Origin: Candidatus Omnitrophota bacterium
GTDB taxonomy: Bacteria > Omnitrophota > Gorgyraeia > Gygaellales > Profunditerraquicolaceae
Length of the DNA stretch: 5,219 bases
Reading direction: 5' to 3'
Assembly (NCBI GenBank): GCA_028717045.1
Contig: JAQUON010000092.1
Span: 1 to 5,219, forward strand
Below the pieces are notes generated by a model, which saw nothing but the letters and a program-made list of their open reading frames with translations, searched no databases and had not been told where the DNA came from. A program made the translations under genes and the position numbers. Shown piece by piece: positions 1 through 5,219 of this stretch (its first letter is position 1; every line of letters begins with the position of its first letter).

Positions 1-683
1 TTGATGAGGCGACAATTCTTTTTCATCAATGCCAGTTCCTTATCGGATATCATGTAATTCGTAGCTTCGGTTAAAGGCACGTGAAACGTGATAAAATCGG
101 ATACTTTCAGTAAAGGCTCCATCTCCATCAGCTCAATGCCCAGGTCCTCGGCAACTTCGCGGGAAAGATATGGGTCAAAGGCTACTATTTTCATGCCGAA
201 AGAAGATGCGCGCCTGGCAACTTCCGTGCCTATCCGGCCAAGCCCGACCACGCCAAGCGTTTTCTTATACAACTCAACGCCCATAAACTTTGAACGCTTC
301 CATTCCCCCTTCTTGGTAGAAGCGTTTGATTGCGGTATGCTACGGGCCAACGCAAGAAGCATACTCATCGTATGCTCGCAGGTAGAAATGGTATTGCCTG
401 CAGGCGCATTCATTACGACGATGCCGCGCGCGGTTGCCGCTGCCAAGTCGACATTATCAAGCCCTACGCCGGCACGGCCAATAACCTTTAAACGGCTGGC
501 CGCATCTATAATGTTTTTATCTGCCTTGGTTGCGCTTCTTACTAAAAGCGCATCATAACCAGCAATCACAGCCTTTAGTTCATCGGGCTTCATGCCTGTT
601 TTGACATCAACCTCAAATTCCTTGTTCTCTTTGAGTATCTTTAAACCTTCTTCCGATAAAGAATCGCTGACCAGGATTTTCAT
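1..683 (-). CDS. serA: D-3-phosphoglycerate dehydrogenase, N-terminal part (cut by the window edge)
   Basis: This enzyme oxidises 3-phosphoglycerate to 3-phosphohydroxypyruvate with NAD+, the first committed step of serine synthesis, in the cytosol. The window holds 227 residues starting MKILVSDSLSEEGL. The substrate-binding half shows VIGRAGVGLDNVDL (residues 67-80) and the NAPAGNT segment (92-98). The Rossmann NAD domain follows, with GLGRIG at 147-152 and an acidic residue, D170, at the end of the second strand (IVAFDPY), which favours NAD over NADP. HVPLT at 201-205 is also typical. The catalytic Arg/Glu/His region and any C-terminal ACT domain lie beyond the left edge, so the short or long SerA type cannot be told. 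The ATG at 681-683 is preceded by AGGAGG (689-694) at 5 nt spacing. It starts 20 nt after the stop of the aminotransferase gene, which supports co-transcription and a shared serine pathway. Other D-2-hydroxyacid dehydrogenases share the fold, but the N-terminal sequence is strongly SerA-like. Confidence 0.95.
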   Translation of the reverse strand, partial: MKILVSDSLSEEGLKILKENKEFEVDVKTGMKPDELKAVIAGYDALLVRSATKADKNIIDAASRLKVIGRAGVGLDNVDLAAATARGIVVMNAPAGNTISTCEHTMSMLLALARSIPQSNASTKKGEWKRSKFMGVELYKKTLGVVGLGRIGTEVARRASSFGMKIVAFDPYLSREVAEDLGIELMEMEPLLKVSDFITFHVPLTEATNYMISDKELALMKKNCRLI

Positions 684-703
684 AGAAACCTCCTCAACGC
701 CGA

Positions 704-1843
704 TTAACCCAAGAATACTTTTTGTGCCGCACCAACGCCTGCCCCCAGCTGAAATGCATACCCCATCTTTGCCAATACCTTTTCAAGGCAGGAAATCGCC
801 AGAATGATGTCGAACTCCTCGATAAATCCCATATGGGCGATGCGCAATACCTTTCCCTTCAGCTCCGCTTGCCCGCCCGCAATGGTAACGCCGTAGGTAT
901 CCCGCATGGTTTTGACAAGCTTCTCTCCGTCAATCCCTTCGGGCAGGCACGCTGCTGTCACCACATCAGAGGCTGCGGTAGGGGCAAACAACGGCAGACC
1001 CAGCGCCTTCATGGCGGCACGCGTCGCATCAGCCATCTTTTTATGCCTTGCAAAAATCGCCTCAAGCCCGTCTTGCTTCATCATCTTTAACGCTGCATTC
1101 AAAGCGATAATCAAAGAGATCGCCGGCGTAAAGGGCGTATCGGTTTTATCCAATGCCTTTTTCGCTGCCCTCAAATCAAAATAATAACGCGGGCACCTAG
1201 AGCCTTCAATAAGTTTGAGTGCCTTGGGGCTGACGGAAATAAAACCAAGGCCGGGAGGAAGCATAAGCCCTTTTTGCGAGCCAGAGATCACCATATCGCA
1301 ACCCCACTCATCGGTTTTTAGGTCAATCGCTCCCAATCCGCTTATCGCATCGACCACCAGCACAGCCTCCGTATTTTTTACCACCTCTGCGATGGCCTTA
1401 ATATCATTGGTAACGCCTGTAGAGGTCTCGCACAGCGTCGTAAACACAGCCTTGATTTTAGACTTCGCGTTCCTTAATTTCTCTTTTATGATAGCGGGGT
1501 CTACTGCCTTGCCCCATTCAACTTTAATCACCTCAGCCTCTATCCCATAGGCGAGGCATAACTCCGTCCAGCGCTCACCGAACTTTCCGCCTTCTACCGT
1601 AAGCACGGTATCGCCGGGAGAAACAAGGTTTACGACCGCTGCTTCCATAGCGCCGGTACCTGATGAAGCTAAGATAAAGACATCGTGCTTGGTCTGGAAT
1701 ACATAGCGCAGGCCTTCGGTTACCTCTTTTAATACGGCCTGAAACTGGGGGGTGCGGTGATGTATTATCGGTTGGGCCATTGCTTCGCACACTTCAGGCG
1801 GCAAAGGCGTAGGTCCTGGCGTCAAAAGATAATTCTTTCGCAT
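704..1843 (-). CDS. Class V PLP aminotransferase, alanine-glyoxylate / serine-pyruvate type; possible phosphoserine aminotransferase
   Basis: This is a 379-residue fold-type I, class V aminotransferase, the usual length for the family. It opens with the family hallmark LLTPGPTPLPPEV (residues 6-18). SSGTGAMEAAV (60-70) is the PLP-phosphate loop, VVDAISGLGA (163-172) carries D165 for the pyridine nitrogen, and SGSQKGLMLPPG (188-199) carries the Schiff-base lysine K191. LRIAHMG (333-339) carries R334, which should bind the substrate carboxylate. Sequence alone does not fix the substrates: alanine-glyoxylate, serine-pyruvate or serine-glyoxylate are the family's usual reactions. Because serA follows after only 20 nt and no serC is in view, I infer that it may transaminate 3-phosphohydroxypyruvate to phosphoserine, as related class V enzymes do in some methanogens. 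Genes of this type beside serA recur in several anaerobic lineages. The ATG at 1841-1843 has AAGGAGG (1853-1859) upstream. It follows clpP after 25 nt. Confidence 0.92.
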   Translation of the reverse strand: MRKNYLLTPGPTPLPPEVCEAMAQPIIHHRTPQFQAVLKEVTEGLRYVFQTKHDVFILASSGTGAMEAAVVNLVSPGDTVLTVEGGKFGERWTELCLAYGIEAEVIKVEWGKAVDPAIIKEKLRNAKSKIKAVFTTLCETSTGVTNDIKAIAEVVKNTEAVLVVDAISGLGAIDLKTDEWGCDMVISGSQKGLMLPPGLGFISVSPKALKLIEGSRCPRYYFDLRAAKKALDKTDTPFTPAISLIIALNAALKMMKQDGLEAIFARHKKMADATRAAMKALGLPLFAPTAASDVVTAACLPEGIDGEKLVKTMRDTYGVTIAGGQAELKGKVLRIAHMGFIEEFDIILAISCLEKVLAKMGYAFQLGAGVGAAQKVFLG

Positions 1844-1868
1844 TGCGTAACTCCTCCTTTTCTGTCCG

Positions 1869-2477
1869 TTATTTTTTCGGTTTTTCTACAATCACTTCGT
1901 CAACAAGCCCATACTGCTTCGCTTCAACAGAAGACATAAAATAATCTCTGTCCGTATCCTTTTGGATTTTTTCCAGGGATTGCCCGGTATGTGAAGAAAT
2001 AATCTCATTGATCTTATCGCGCAATTTCAGGATTTCCTGCGCGTGCCTTGAGATATCCTCTGCGGCGCCCTGGATGCCTCCCCAGGGCTGGTGGATCATA
2101 ATCCTTGAATTTGGGAGCGCAAACCGCTTCCCCTTAGTACCTGCGCAAAGAAGTATCGCGCCCATGCTCGTCGCCTGGCCCACACAATACGTAGCCACGT
2201 CTGGTTTTAAGAACTGCATGGTGTCATAAATAGCCAGGCCCGCGGTCACCGAGCCGCCTGGCGAGTTGATATAGACGCTGATATCCTTATGGGCGTCTTC
2301 CATCTGCAAGAAGAGCAGTTGGGCAATCACCAGATTTGCGACATTATCGTCGATAGCCGTGCCGATGAATACTATGCGGTCTTTAAGCAGCCGGGAATAG
2401 ATGTCGTAGGCACGCTCATACCCGCGCGCTGTCTGCTCTATGACCATGGGAATCATAATCTGATCTTTTTCTTTCAT
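1869..2477 (-). CDS. clpP: ATP-dependent Clp protease, proteolytic subunit ClpP
   Basis: ClpP is the serine peptidase that forms a 14-subunit barrel. It is fed unfolded protein by a Clp ATPase such as ClpX or ClpA/C, neither of which is encoded in this window. The protein has 202 residues, close to the 207 of E. coli. The catalytic triad is complete: S104 in GQATSMGA, H129 in MIHQP, and D178 in DTDRDYF. Their spacing (25 and 49) matches the E. coli enzyme (S111, H136, D185). INSPGGSVTAG (70-80) and YDTMQFLKPDV (84-94) are further signature stretches. PMVIEQTARG (10-19) corresponds to the start of the mature protein, so the N-terminal pro-segment is at most about eight or nine residues. The ATG at 2475-2477 is supported by GGAGG six bases upstream; the internal Met at residue 8 is less likely. 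The gene lies 50 nt after tig, repeating the common tig-clpP order, but an aminotransferase follows instead of clpX. Confidence 0.97.
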   Translation of the reverse strand: MKEKDQIMIPMVIEQTARGYERAYDIYSRLLKDRIVFIGTAIDDNVANLVIAQLLFLQMEDAHKDISVYINSPGGSVTAGLAIYDTMQFLKPDVATYCVGQATSMGAILLCAGTKGKRFALPNSRIMIHQPWGGIQGAAEDISRHAQEILKLRDKINEIISSHTGQSLEKIQKDTDRDYFMSSVEAKQYGLVDEVIVEKPKK

Positions 2478-2527
2478 CGCATACCTCCATGCTGTTGGTG
2501 AAACGCAGGTAACGTATTAAAGGGCAC
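2478..2527 (-). other. Longest intergenic gap, between tig and clpP
   Basis: These 50 bases hold the clpP ribosome site and little else. On the minus strand I see neither a stem followed by a T run nor a good -35/-10 pair at 17-nt spacing. The gap gives no reason to split the operon, although a weak promoter cannot be excluded by eye. Confidence 0.5.
2484..2488 (-). promoter_or_regulatory. Ribosome binding site that fixes the clpP start
   Basis: GGAGG lies six bases before the ATG at 2477. It favours this start over the internal Met at residue 8, so the short pro-segment MKEKDQI is probably translated. Confidence 0.75.
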
Positions 2528-3406
2528 CTACGCAGACTCTTTCCAATCAGCCTCCCGTAAGAGCAATCCGATGGCATTGGACGGCATCTGGTCATCAAGT
2601 GCAATGTTCTCCTGCCGGGCAATTTCTGCCAGCACCAGATATACCTTTACCTGTACTCTCGCCTGAGGCTCAAGCTCCTTAACCAGATTGGCCTCCTCCT
2701 GTGCTATCTTTTCGCGCGGGACCCCTTTCAACGCCAACTCCACCTTTGCCTGTTTCACTAAATCCTCGAGTTGTTTTTTCACCAAAGATTCGGGCAGCTT
2801 AAACTCAAGGCCCTTGGTGACACCGTCAATGATCTGCTGTTCGATCCACTGGCGTTGTTGATTCTCTTTTTGGATATATAGCTGCCTCTCCACCGCTTGC
2901 TCAAGCTCTCCTACGTCGGCATAGCTAAGGCTCTTGGCGAAATGGTCATCTATCGCAGGCGCCTTCTTTGCTTCTTTTATAGAATCAAGGTACCGTTTTA
3001 TTTCCTCGCCAGATACCGAAATCTTCTTGTATGCAACCTTAAGGCCCTTATAATTTTTCAGCAGGATTTGAGGTTTTACCTCAAACTGGGCGCTGAAAGA
3101 AAGATTAGCCCTGTCTAATTTCACGTCCTGGAAGGTAGGCAATTCTATGACGTCGAGCTTCTCTTTGTCTATTGCCTGCTGGTAGACCTGCGGGATCAAT
3201 TCTTTAAGCACCTGCTCGTGCGCCAGGTGAGAAAAATTCTTTTCTACTATGTCGCGCGGGGCATGGCCTGGCCTAAACCCGGGGACCTTAGCTTCCTGGC
3301 CTATTTTTTTAAATACCTCCTCGAACTTGTCCTTCACGATATCGCCGTTTACCTCAACGCGCATGGTAAGTTTTGTCGCGTCTATCTTTTTTACTTCTGT
3401 TTTCAT
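2528..3406 (-). CDS. tig: Trigger factor, reduced form without the FKBP prolyl-isomerase domain
   Basis: Trigger factor is a chaperone that docks at the ribosome exit tunnel and shields nascent chains. This protein has 292 residues, against about 430 usual. Residues 1-115 match the ribosome-binding domain, with the signature VPGFRPGHAP at 41-50 (GFRxGxxP). The linker helix (133-148, EEIKRYLDSIKEA) then runs straight into the C-terminal helical domain (from about 160), where E. coli has roughly 95 residues of FKBP-type PPIase. None of the PPIase motifs are visible. The helical arms are also shortened: after EIARQENIALDD (261-272) the protein ends within 20 residues in AIGLLLREADWKESA, which resembles the family's last helix. 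The frame is open throughout, so both losses look like clean deletions, not frameshifts. The start ATG (3404-3406) has AAGGA five bases upstream, in the 11-nt gap after lptB. Ribosome docking should be retained; isomerase activity should be absent. A non-Tig chaperone with a Tig-like N-terminus is less likely. Confidence 0.88.
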   Translation of the reverse strand: MKTEVKKIDATKLTMRVEVNGDIVKDKFEEVFKKIGQEAKVPGFRPGHAPRDIVEKNFSHLAHEQVLKELIPQVYQQAIDKEKLDVIELPTFQDVKLDRANLSFSAQFEVKPQILLKNYKGLKVAYKKISVSGEEIKRYLDSIKEAKKAPAIDDHFAKSLSYADVGELEQAVERQLYIQKENQQRQWIEQQIIDGVTKGLEFKLPESLVKKQLEDLVKQAKVELALKGVPREKIAQEEANLVKELEPQARVQVKVYLVLAEIARQENIALDDQMPSNAIGLLLREADWKESA

Positions 3407-3411
3407 TGTCT

Positions 3412-3416
3412 TCCTT
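3412..3416 (-). promoter_or_regulatory. Ribosome binding site of tig in the lptB-tig gap
   Basis: AAGGA lies five bases before the tig ATG, entirely within the 11-nt spacer that follows the lptB TAG. The spacing ties tig to the LPS export genes on one transcript, and fixes the tig start. Confidence 0.7.
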
Positions 3417-3417
3417 T

Positions 3418-4140
3418 CTACATGCTGAATTTCTCTCCCAAGTAAATCTCTTTCGCTTTCGGGTTACCGATCAAGTCCTGCGCAGTGCCCGATATCAAAA
3501 TCTTGCCGTCGGCTATCAAGTATGCCCTATCGGTAATGGAGAGCGTTTCCCTGACGTTATGGTCGGTAAGCAGTATGCCCAGCCCCTTATTCCTCAATTC
3601 TTTGATAATCTCCTGGGCCTCATTGACAATAATAGGGTCAATGCCCGAAAACGGCTCGTCTAAGAGGATAAACGAAGGGTTCGTAACGAGCGCACGGGTA
3701 ATCTCAAGGCGCCTTCTCTCTCCTCCCGAGAGGGTAAAGGCTTTATGGCGGCGCAAGTGGTCGATCTTTAATTCCTCCAGCAGCGCGTTAAGTCTTTCTT
3801 GACGCTGTTTCCGGCTTAAGGGCATGCTTTCCAATACCGCCATGATATTCTCTTCAACGGTCATTTTCCTGAATATCGATGGCTCCTGAGACAGGTAGCC
3901 TATTCCGTAGCGGCAGCGCTCATGAATGGAAAGCGGCGTCAAATTCTCGTTGTCAAAAATAATCCTGCCGTCGTCCGCAGGGATGATGCCGACGATCATA
4001 TAAAAGGTTGTCGTTTTCCCGGCTCCGTTGGGACCAAGAAGGCCGACGATCTCTCCCCTCTTGACCGTCATATCGACGCCCTTAACCACTTCCTTGCCAT
4101 CGTAGGATTTGGTTAATCCTTTAATTTCCAGCAGGTGCAT
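3418..4140 (-). CDS. lptB: LPS export ABC transporter, ATP-binding subunit LptB
   Basis: LptB is the cytosolic ATPase of the LptB2FG(C) complex, which pulls lipopolysaccharide out of the inner membrane and pushes it along the periplasmic Lpt bridge. The 240 residues match the 241 of E. coli. Walker A is GPNGAGKT (36-43), the Q-loop glutamine is Q85 in GYLSQEPSIF, the ABC signature is LSGGE (137-141), Walker B is ILLDEP (158-163) with catalytic E162, the D-loop follows at SGID, and the switch histidine is H194 in LTDHNVRET. GYLSQEPSIFRKMTVEENIMAVLE and DEPFSGIDP are close to E. coli LptB and separate it from the LivF/LivG amino acid transporters. The ATG lies inside the last codons of the upstream gene, a 20-nt overlap, with GGAGG nine bases upstream. 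This suggests translational coupling. The partner permeases lptF and lptG are not in the window. Confidence 0.96.
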   Translation of the reverse strand: MHLLEIKGLTKSYDGKEVVKGVDMTVKRGEIVGLLGPNGAGKTTTFYMIVGIIPADDGRIIFDNENLTPLSIHERCRYGIGYLSQEPSIFRKMTVEENIMAVLESMPLSRKQRQERLNALLEELKIDHLRRHKAFTLSGGERRRLEITRALVTNPSFILLDEPFSGIDPIIVNEAQEIIKELRNKGLGILLTDHNVRETLSITDRAYLIADGKILISGTAQDLIGNPKAKEIYLGEKFSM

Positions 4141-5032
4141 TCGCTAAATCCTCCGTTGAATATATAACTAGCTTTGGCTGACCGGAAAGAGTAACCTTCT
4201 TATCCTTGGCGGTATACACGGCCTCTTGGCTATATGCCACATTATCGCCCCGGACAATCCTGACGTTACCCCGTGCCACAATCCTATCTATCTGCGCGCT
4301 CATCAATGAAGGAGGCATCTCTTGCCGCTCTTGCGGCTGCGGCTGCGTTTTCGCAAAATACACATCCATACGGTCGCTGTATATCAATACATCCGCAGTT
4401 TCAACTTTCACATTAGTATTGAATACACCCATATTGGACTTGTAATCTATCTCAAGCGGACCGTCACAATTAATGGTAATCGTATCTTTTCCCGGTGCGG
4501 GCGCATCCTTGTCAGGCCCTTGAGAGTGGTTAATTTCAACCTGCACGTCCTTTTCAAGGCTGAGCTTATTCAGGTTAGGATACCCCGCAGCACCTGTCGC
4601 TTTCGTAATTATGTTCTCCCGCTGGATATTTACCTTATCCTGCGTCTGGACTATCTGATTCTTCCTATCCCAATCCAGCGAATTAGTAGTAAGCGTTGCC
4701 CCTGATGAGGTGCTGATAACCACATCATCCTCAAGATGCAGTATGCCTTCTTTTTTATCGAAACTGCCCTTCTGGGCAGTCAGTTTTATATCTTCATTTT
4801 CTCCGTATAGGTTGCTTACTATATCGGTAAGCTGGACTATTTCGCTGGACATATCTGCGGACTTGCCCGACACATCCCAGCTCTTTTTACCTCTCTCTCC
4901 AAACCCCGAGAGCGAAAAATCGGTAATTTGCTGCTGTGGCTCCTGCATCCTGGAATTCGCAACAGCATCCGCGGCGCCATACAGCATTGTTATCAATAAT
5001 ACGCCTATGTATGCGACGGATAGCTTAGGCAT
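4121..5032 (-). CDS. LptC-LptA-type fused periplasmic LPS transport protein
   Basis: This protein should form part of the periplasmic bridge that carries LPS from LptBFG towards the outer membrane. From the ATG at 5030-5032 it has 303 residues, while LptC and LptA alone are each about 185-190. The N-terminus (MPKLSVAYIGVLLITML) is a hydrophobic anchor or signal sequence; AVA around residues 24-26 could be a cleavage site. Residues about 36-168 fit LptC: W52, then repeated short beta-strands such as GILHLEDDVVIST and GATLTTNSLDWDR. A Pro/charged linker (about 169-182) leads to an LptA/OstA-like part (about 183-296): ITINCDGPLEIDYKSNMGVF, then IDRIVARGNVRIV and EAVYTAKDKKVTLSGQPKLV. A Q/P-rich insert (KTQPQPQERQEMPPS) interrupts this part. 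It ends soon after LSGQP, so the last strands usual in LptA appear to be missing. A TTG at 5042-5044 is an alternative start, adding four residues. The ATG is preferred because it overlaps the kdsC stop by 8 nt. Neither start has a strong ribosome site. Confidence 0.85.
   Translation of the reverse strand: MPKLSVAYIGVLLITMLYGAADAVANSRMQEPQQQITDFSLSGFGERGKKSWDVSGKSADMSSEIVQLTDIVSNLYGENEDIKLTAQKGSFDKKEGILHLEDDVVISTSSGATLTTNSLDWDRKNQIVQTQDKVNIQRENIITKATGAAGYPNLNKLSLEKDVQVEINHSQGPDKDAPAPGKDTITINCDGPLEIDYKSNMGVFNTNVKVETADVLIYSDRMDVYFAKTQPQPQERQEMPPSLMSAQIDRIVARGNVRIVRGDNVAYSQEAVYTAKDKKVTLSGQPKLVIYSTEDLANAPAGN
4150..4154 (-). promoter_or_regulatory. Ribosome binding site of lptB inside the upstream coding region
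   Basis: GGAGG on the minus strand sits nine bases before the lptB ATG, within the codons for TEDLA near the end of the LptC-LptA gene. A strong site there, with a 20-nt gene overlap, suggests that lptB is translated by re-initiation or independently on the same message. Confidence 0.75.
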
Positions 5033-5219
5033 CGTAATGCGCAACCTGCGCCTGCCATTTTCCCTGGCTTTTTAATAATAATTCTGCAACTTCGCGCACC
5101 GCGCCCCGTCCCCCCTGCTTGAAAGTAACATACGCTGCCGCGCTCCTGATTTCCGAGGCAGCATTAAAGACTGCTACGGGAAAACCAACTTTTTTCATCA
5201 CGCATAAATCTACCAGGTC
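5025..5219 (-). CDS. kdsC: 3-deoxy-D-manno-octulosonate 8-phosphate phosphatase KdsC, C-terminal end (cut by the window edge)
   Basis: KdsC is a HAD-superfamily phosphatase that removes phosphate from Kdo-8-phosphate to give Kdo, the inner-core sugar of LPS. Only the last 64 residues are present, read from the right edge in an open frame to TAA at 5025-5027. DLVDLCVMKKVGFPVAV corresponds to the end of the HAD motif IV region, where full-length KdsC has GDDxxDLPVMxxVGLxVAV. AAAYVTFKQGGRGAVREV is the family's tail, with the GGRGAVRE loop that contacts the neighbouring subunit's active site in the tetramer. ELLLKSQGKW continues as in known KdsC proteins. The nucleophile aspartate and the other motifs lie outside the window. 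The stop overlaps the preferred start of the LptC-LptA gene, and kdsC followed by lptC is a conserved order in many diderms. Confidence 0.93.
   Translation of the reverse strand, partial: DLVDLCVMKKVGFPVAVFNAASEIRSAAAYVTFKQGGRGAVREVAELLLKSQGKWQAQVAHYDA

Larger units (their letters stand above)
1..5219 (-). other. Probable single transcription unit kdsC-lptCA-lptB-tig-clpP-aminotransferase-serA
   Basis: Seven genes run in the same direction with junctions of -8, -20, 11, 50, 25 and 20 nt. No terminator is visible in any gap. The promoter must lie to the right of the window and the end to the left. Co-transcription is inferred from spacing alone. Confidence 0.65.

Noticed and set aside
88..558. 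156-codon open frame on the plus strand
   Set aside because: It is antisense to serA, whose minus-strand protein is clearly recognisable. The plus-strand translation shows no family motif or domain pattern.
1215..1550. 111-codon open frame on the plus strand opposite the aminotransferase
   Set aside because: It is a shadow of the well-supported minus-strand gene; its Ser/Thr/Pro-rich product has no recognisable motif.
1844..1868. Pyrimidine-rich gap between clpP and the aminotransferase, considered as a terminator
   Set aside because: There is no inverted repeat. The run is the complement of the AAGGAGG ribosome site plus a short spacer.
2416..2622. Minus-strand frame spanning the end of tig and the start of clpP, considered as the missing trigger factor C-terminus after a frameshift
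   Set aside because: Its translation does not resemble trigger factor helices, and the tig frame itself ends in a family-like last helix. A frameshift is therefore not supported.
4322..5075. Overlapping plus-strand frames of 121-127 codons
   Set aside because: They lie opposite the LptC-LptA gene, have no ribosome site in a sensible place and no recognisable domains.
5067..5085. T/A-rich stretch near the end of kdsC, considered as a terminator or promoter
   Set aside because: It encodes ELLLK in the conserved kdsC tail and has no adjacent stem, so codon content explains it.

Overview
All seven genes in this window lie on the minus strand, so transcription runs from the right edge to the left edge. 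They are packed tightly. Two pairs overlap (8 and 20 nt) and the other gaps are 11, 50, 25 and 20 nt. I see no terminator or convincing internal promoter, so this looks like one operon or part of one. Both edge genes are cut by the window.

The organism is a Gram-negative (diderm) bacterium that makes Kdo-containing lipopolysaccharide, since it carries kdsC, a fused lptC/lptA-type gene and lptB. Base composition looks moderate, with strong AGGAGG-type ribosome sites. The gene mix, the fused LptC-LptA protein, the small trigger factor and the AGT-type aminotransferase next to serA would fit an uncultured lineage such as Omnitrophota or a relative in the PVC neighbourhood. That placement is an impression from gene content, not a demonstrated assignment.

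In order of transcription the layout is as follows. (1) The C-terminal end of KdsC, the Kdo-8-phosphate phosphatase (5025-5219). (2) A membrane-anchored or exported LptC-LptA-type bridge protein (4121-5032). (3) LptB, the ATPase of the LPS exporter (3418-4140). (4) A reduced trigger factor with no prolyl isomerase domain (2528-3406). (5) ClpP, the protease subunit (1869-2477). (6) A class V PLP aminotransferase of the alanine-glyoxylate/serine-pyruvate type (704-1843). (7) The N-terminal two-thirds or less of SerA, D-3-phosphoglycerate dehydrogenase (1-683).

The run therefore joins three modules: LPS precursor synthesis and export, protein folding and turnover, and serine synthesis. The first module follows the widespread kdsC-lptC-lptA-lptB order, except that lptC and lptA appear merged. 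The second has tig-clpP without clpX immediately after it. The third pairs serA with an aminotransferase that may replace SerC. The least ordinary items are the trimmed trigger factor and the LptC-LptA fusion. I found no mobile element, CRISPR array, RNA gene or wholly unknown system. No stretch above 50 bases is without a gene.
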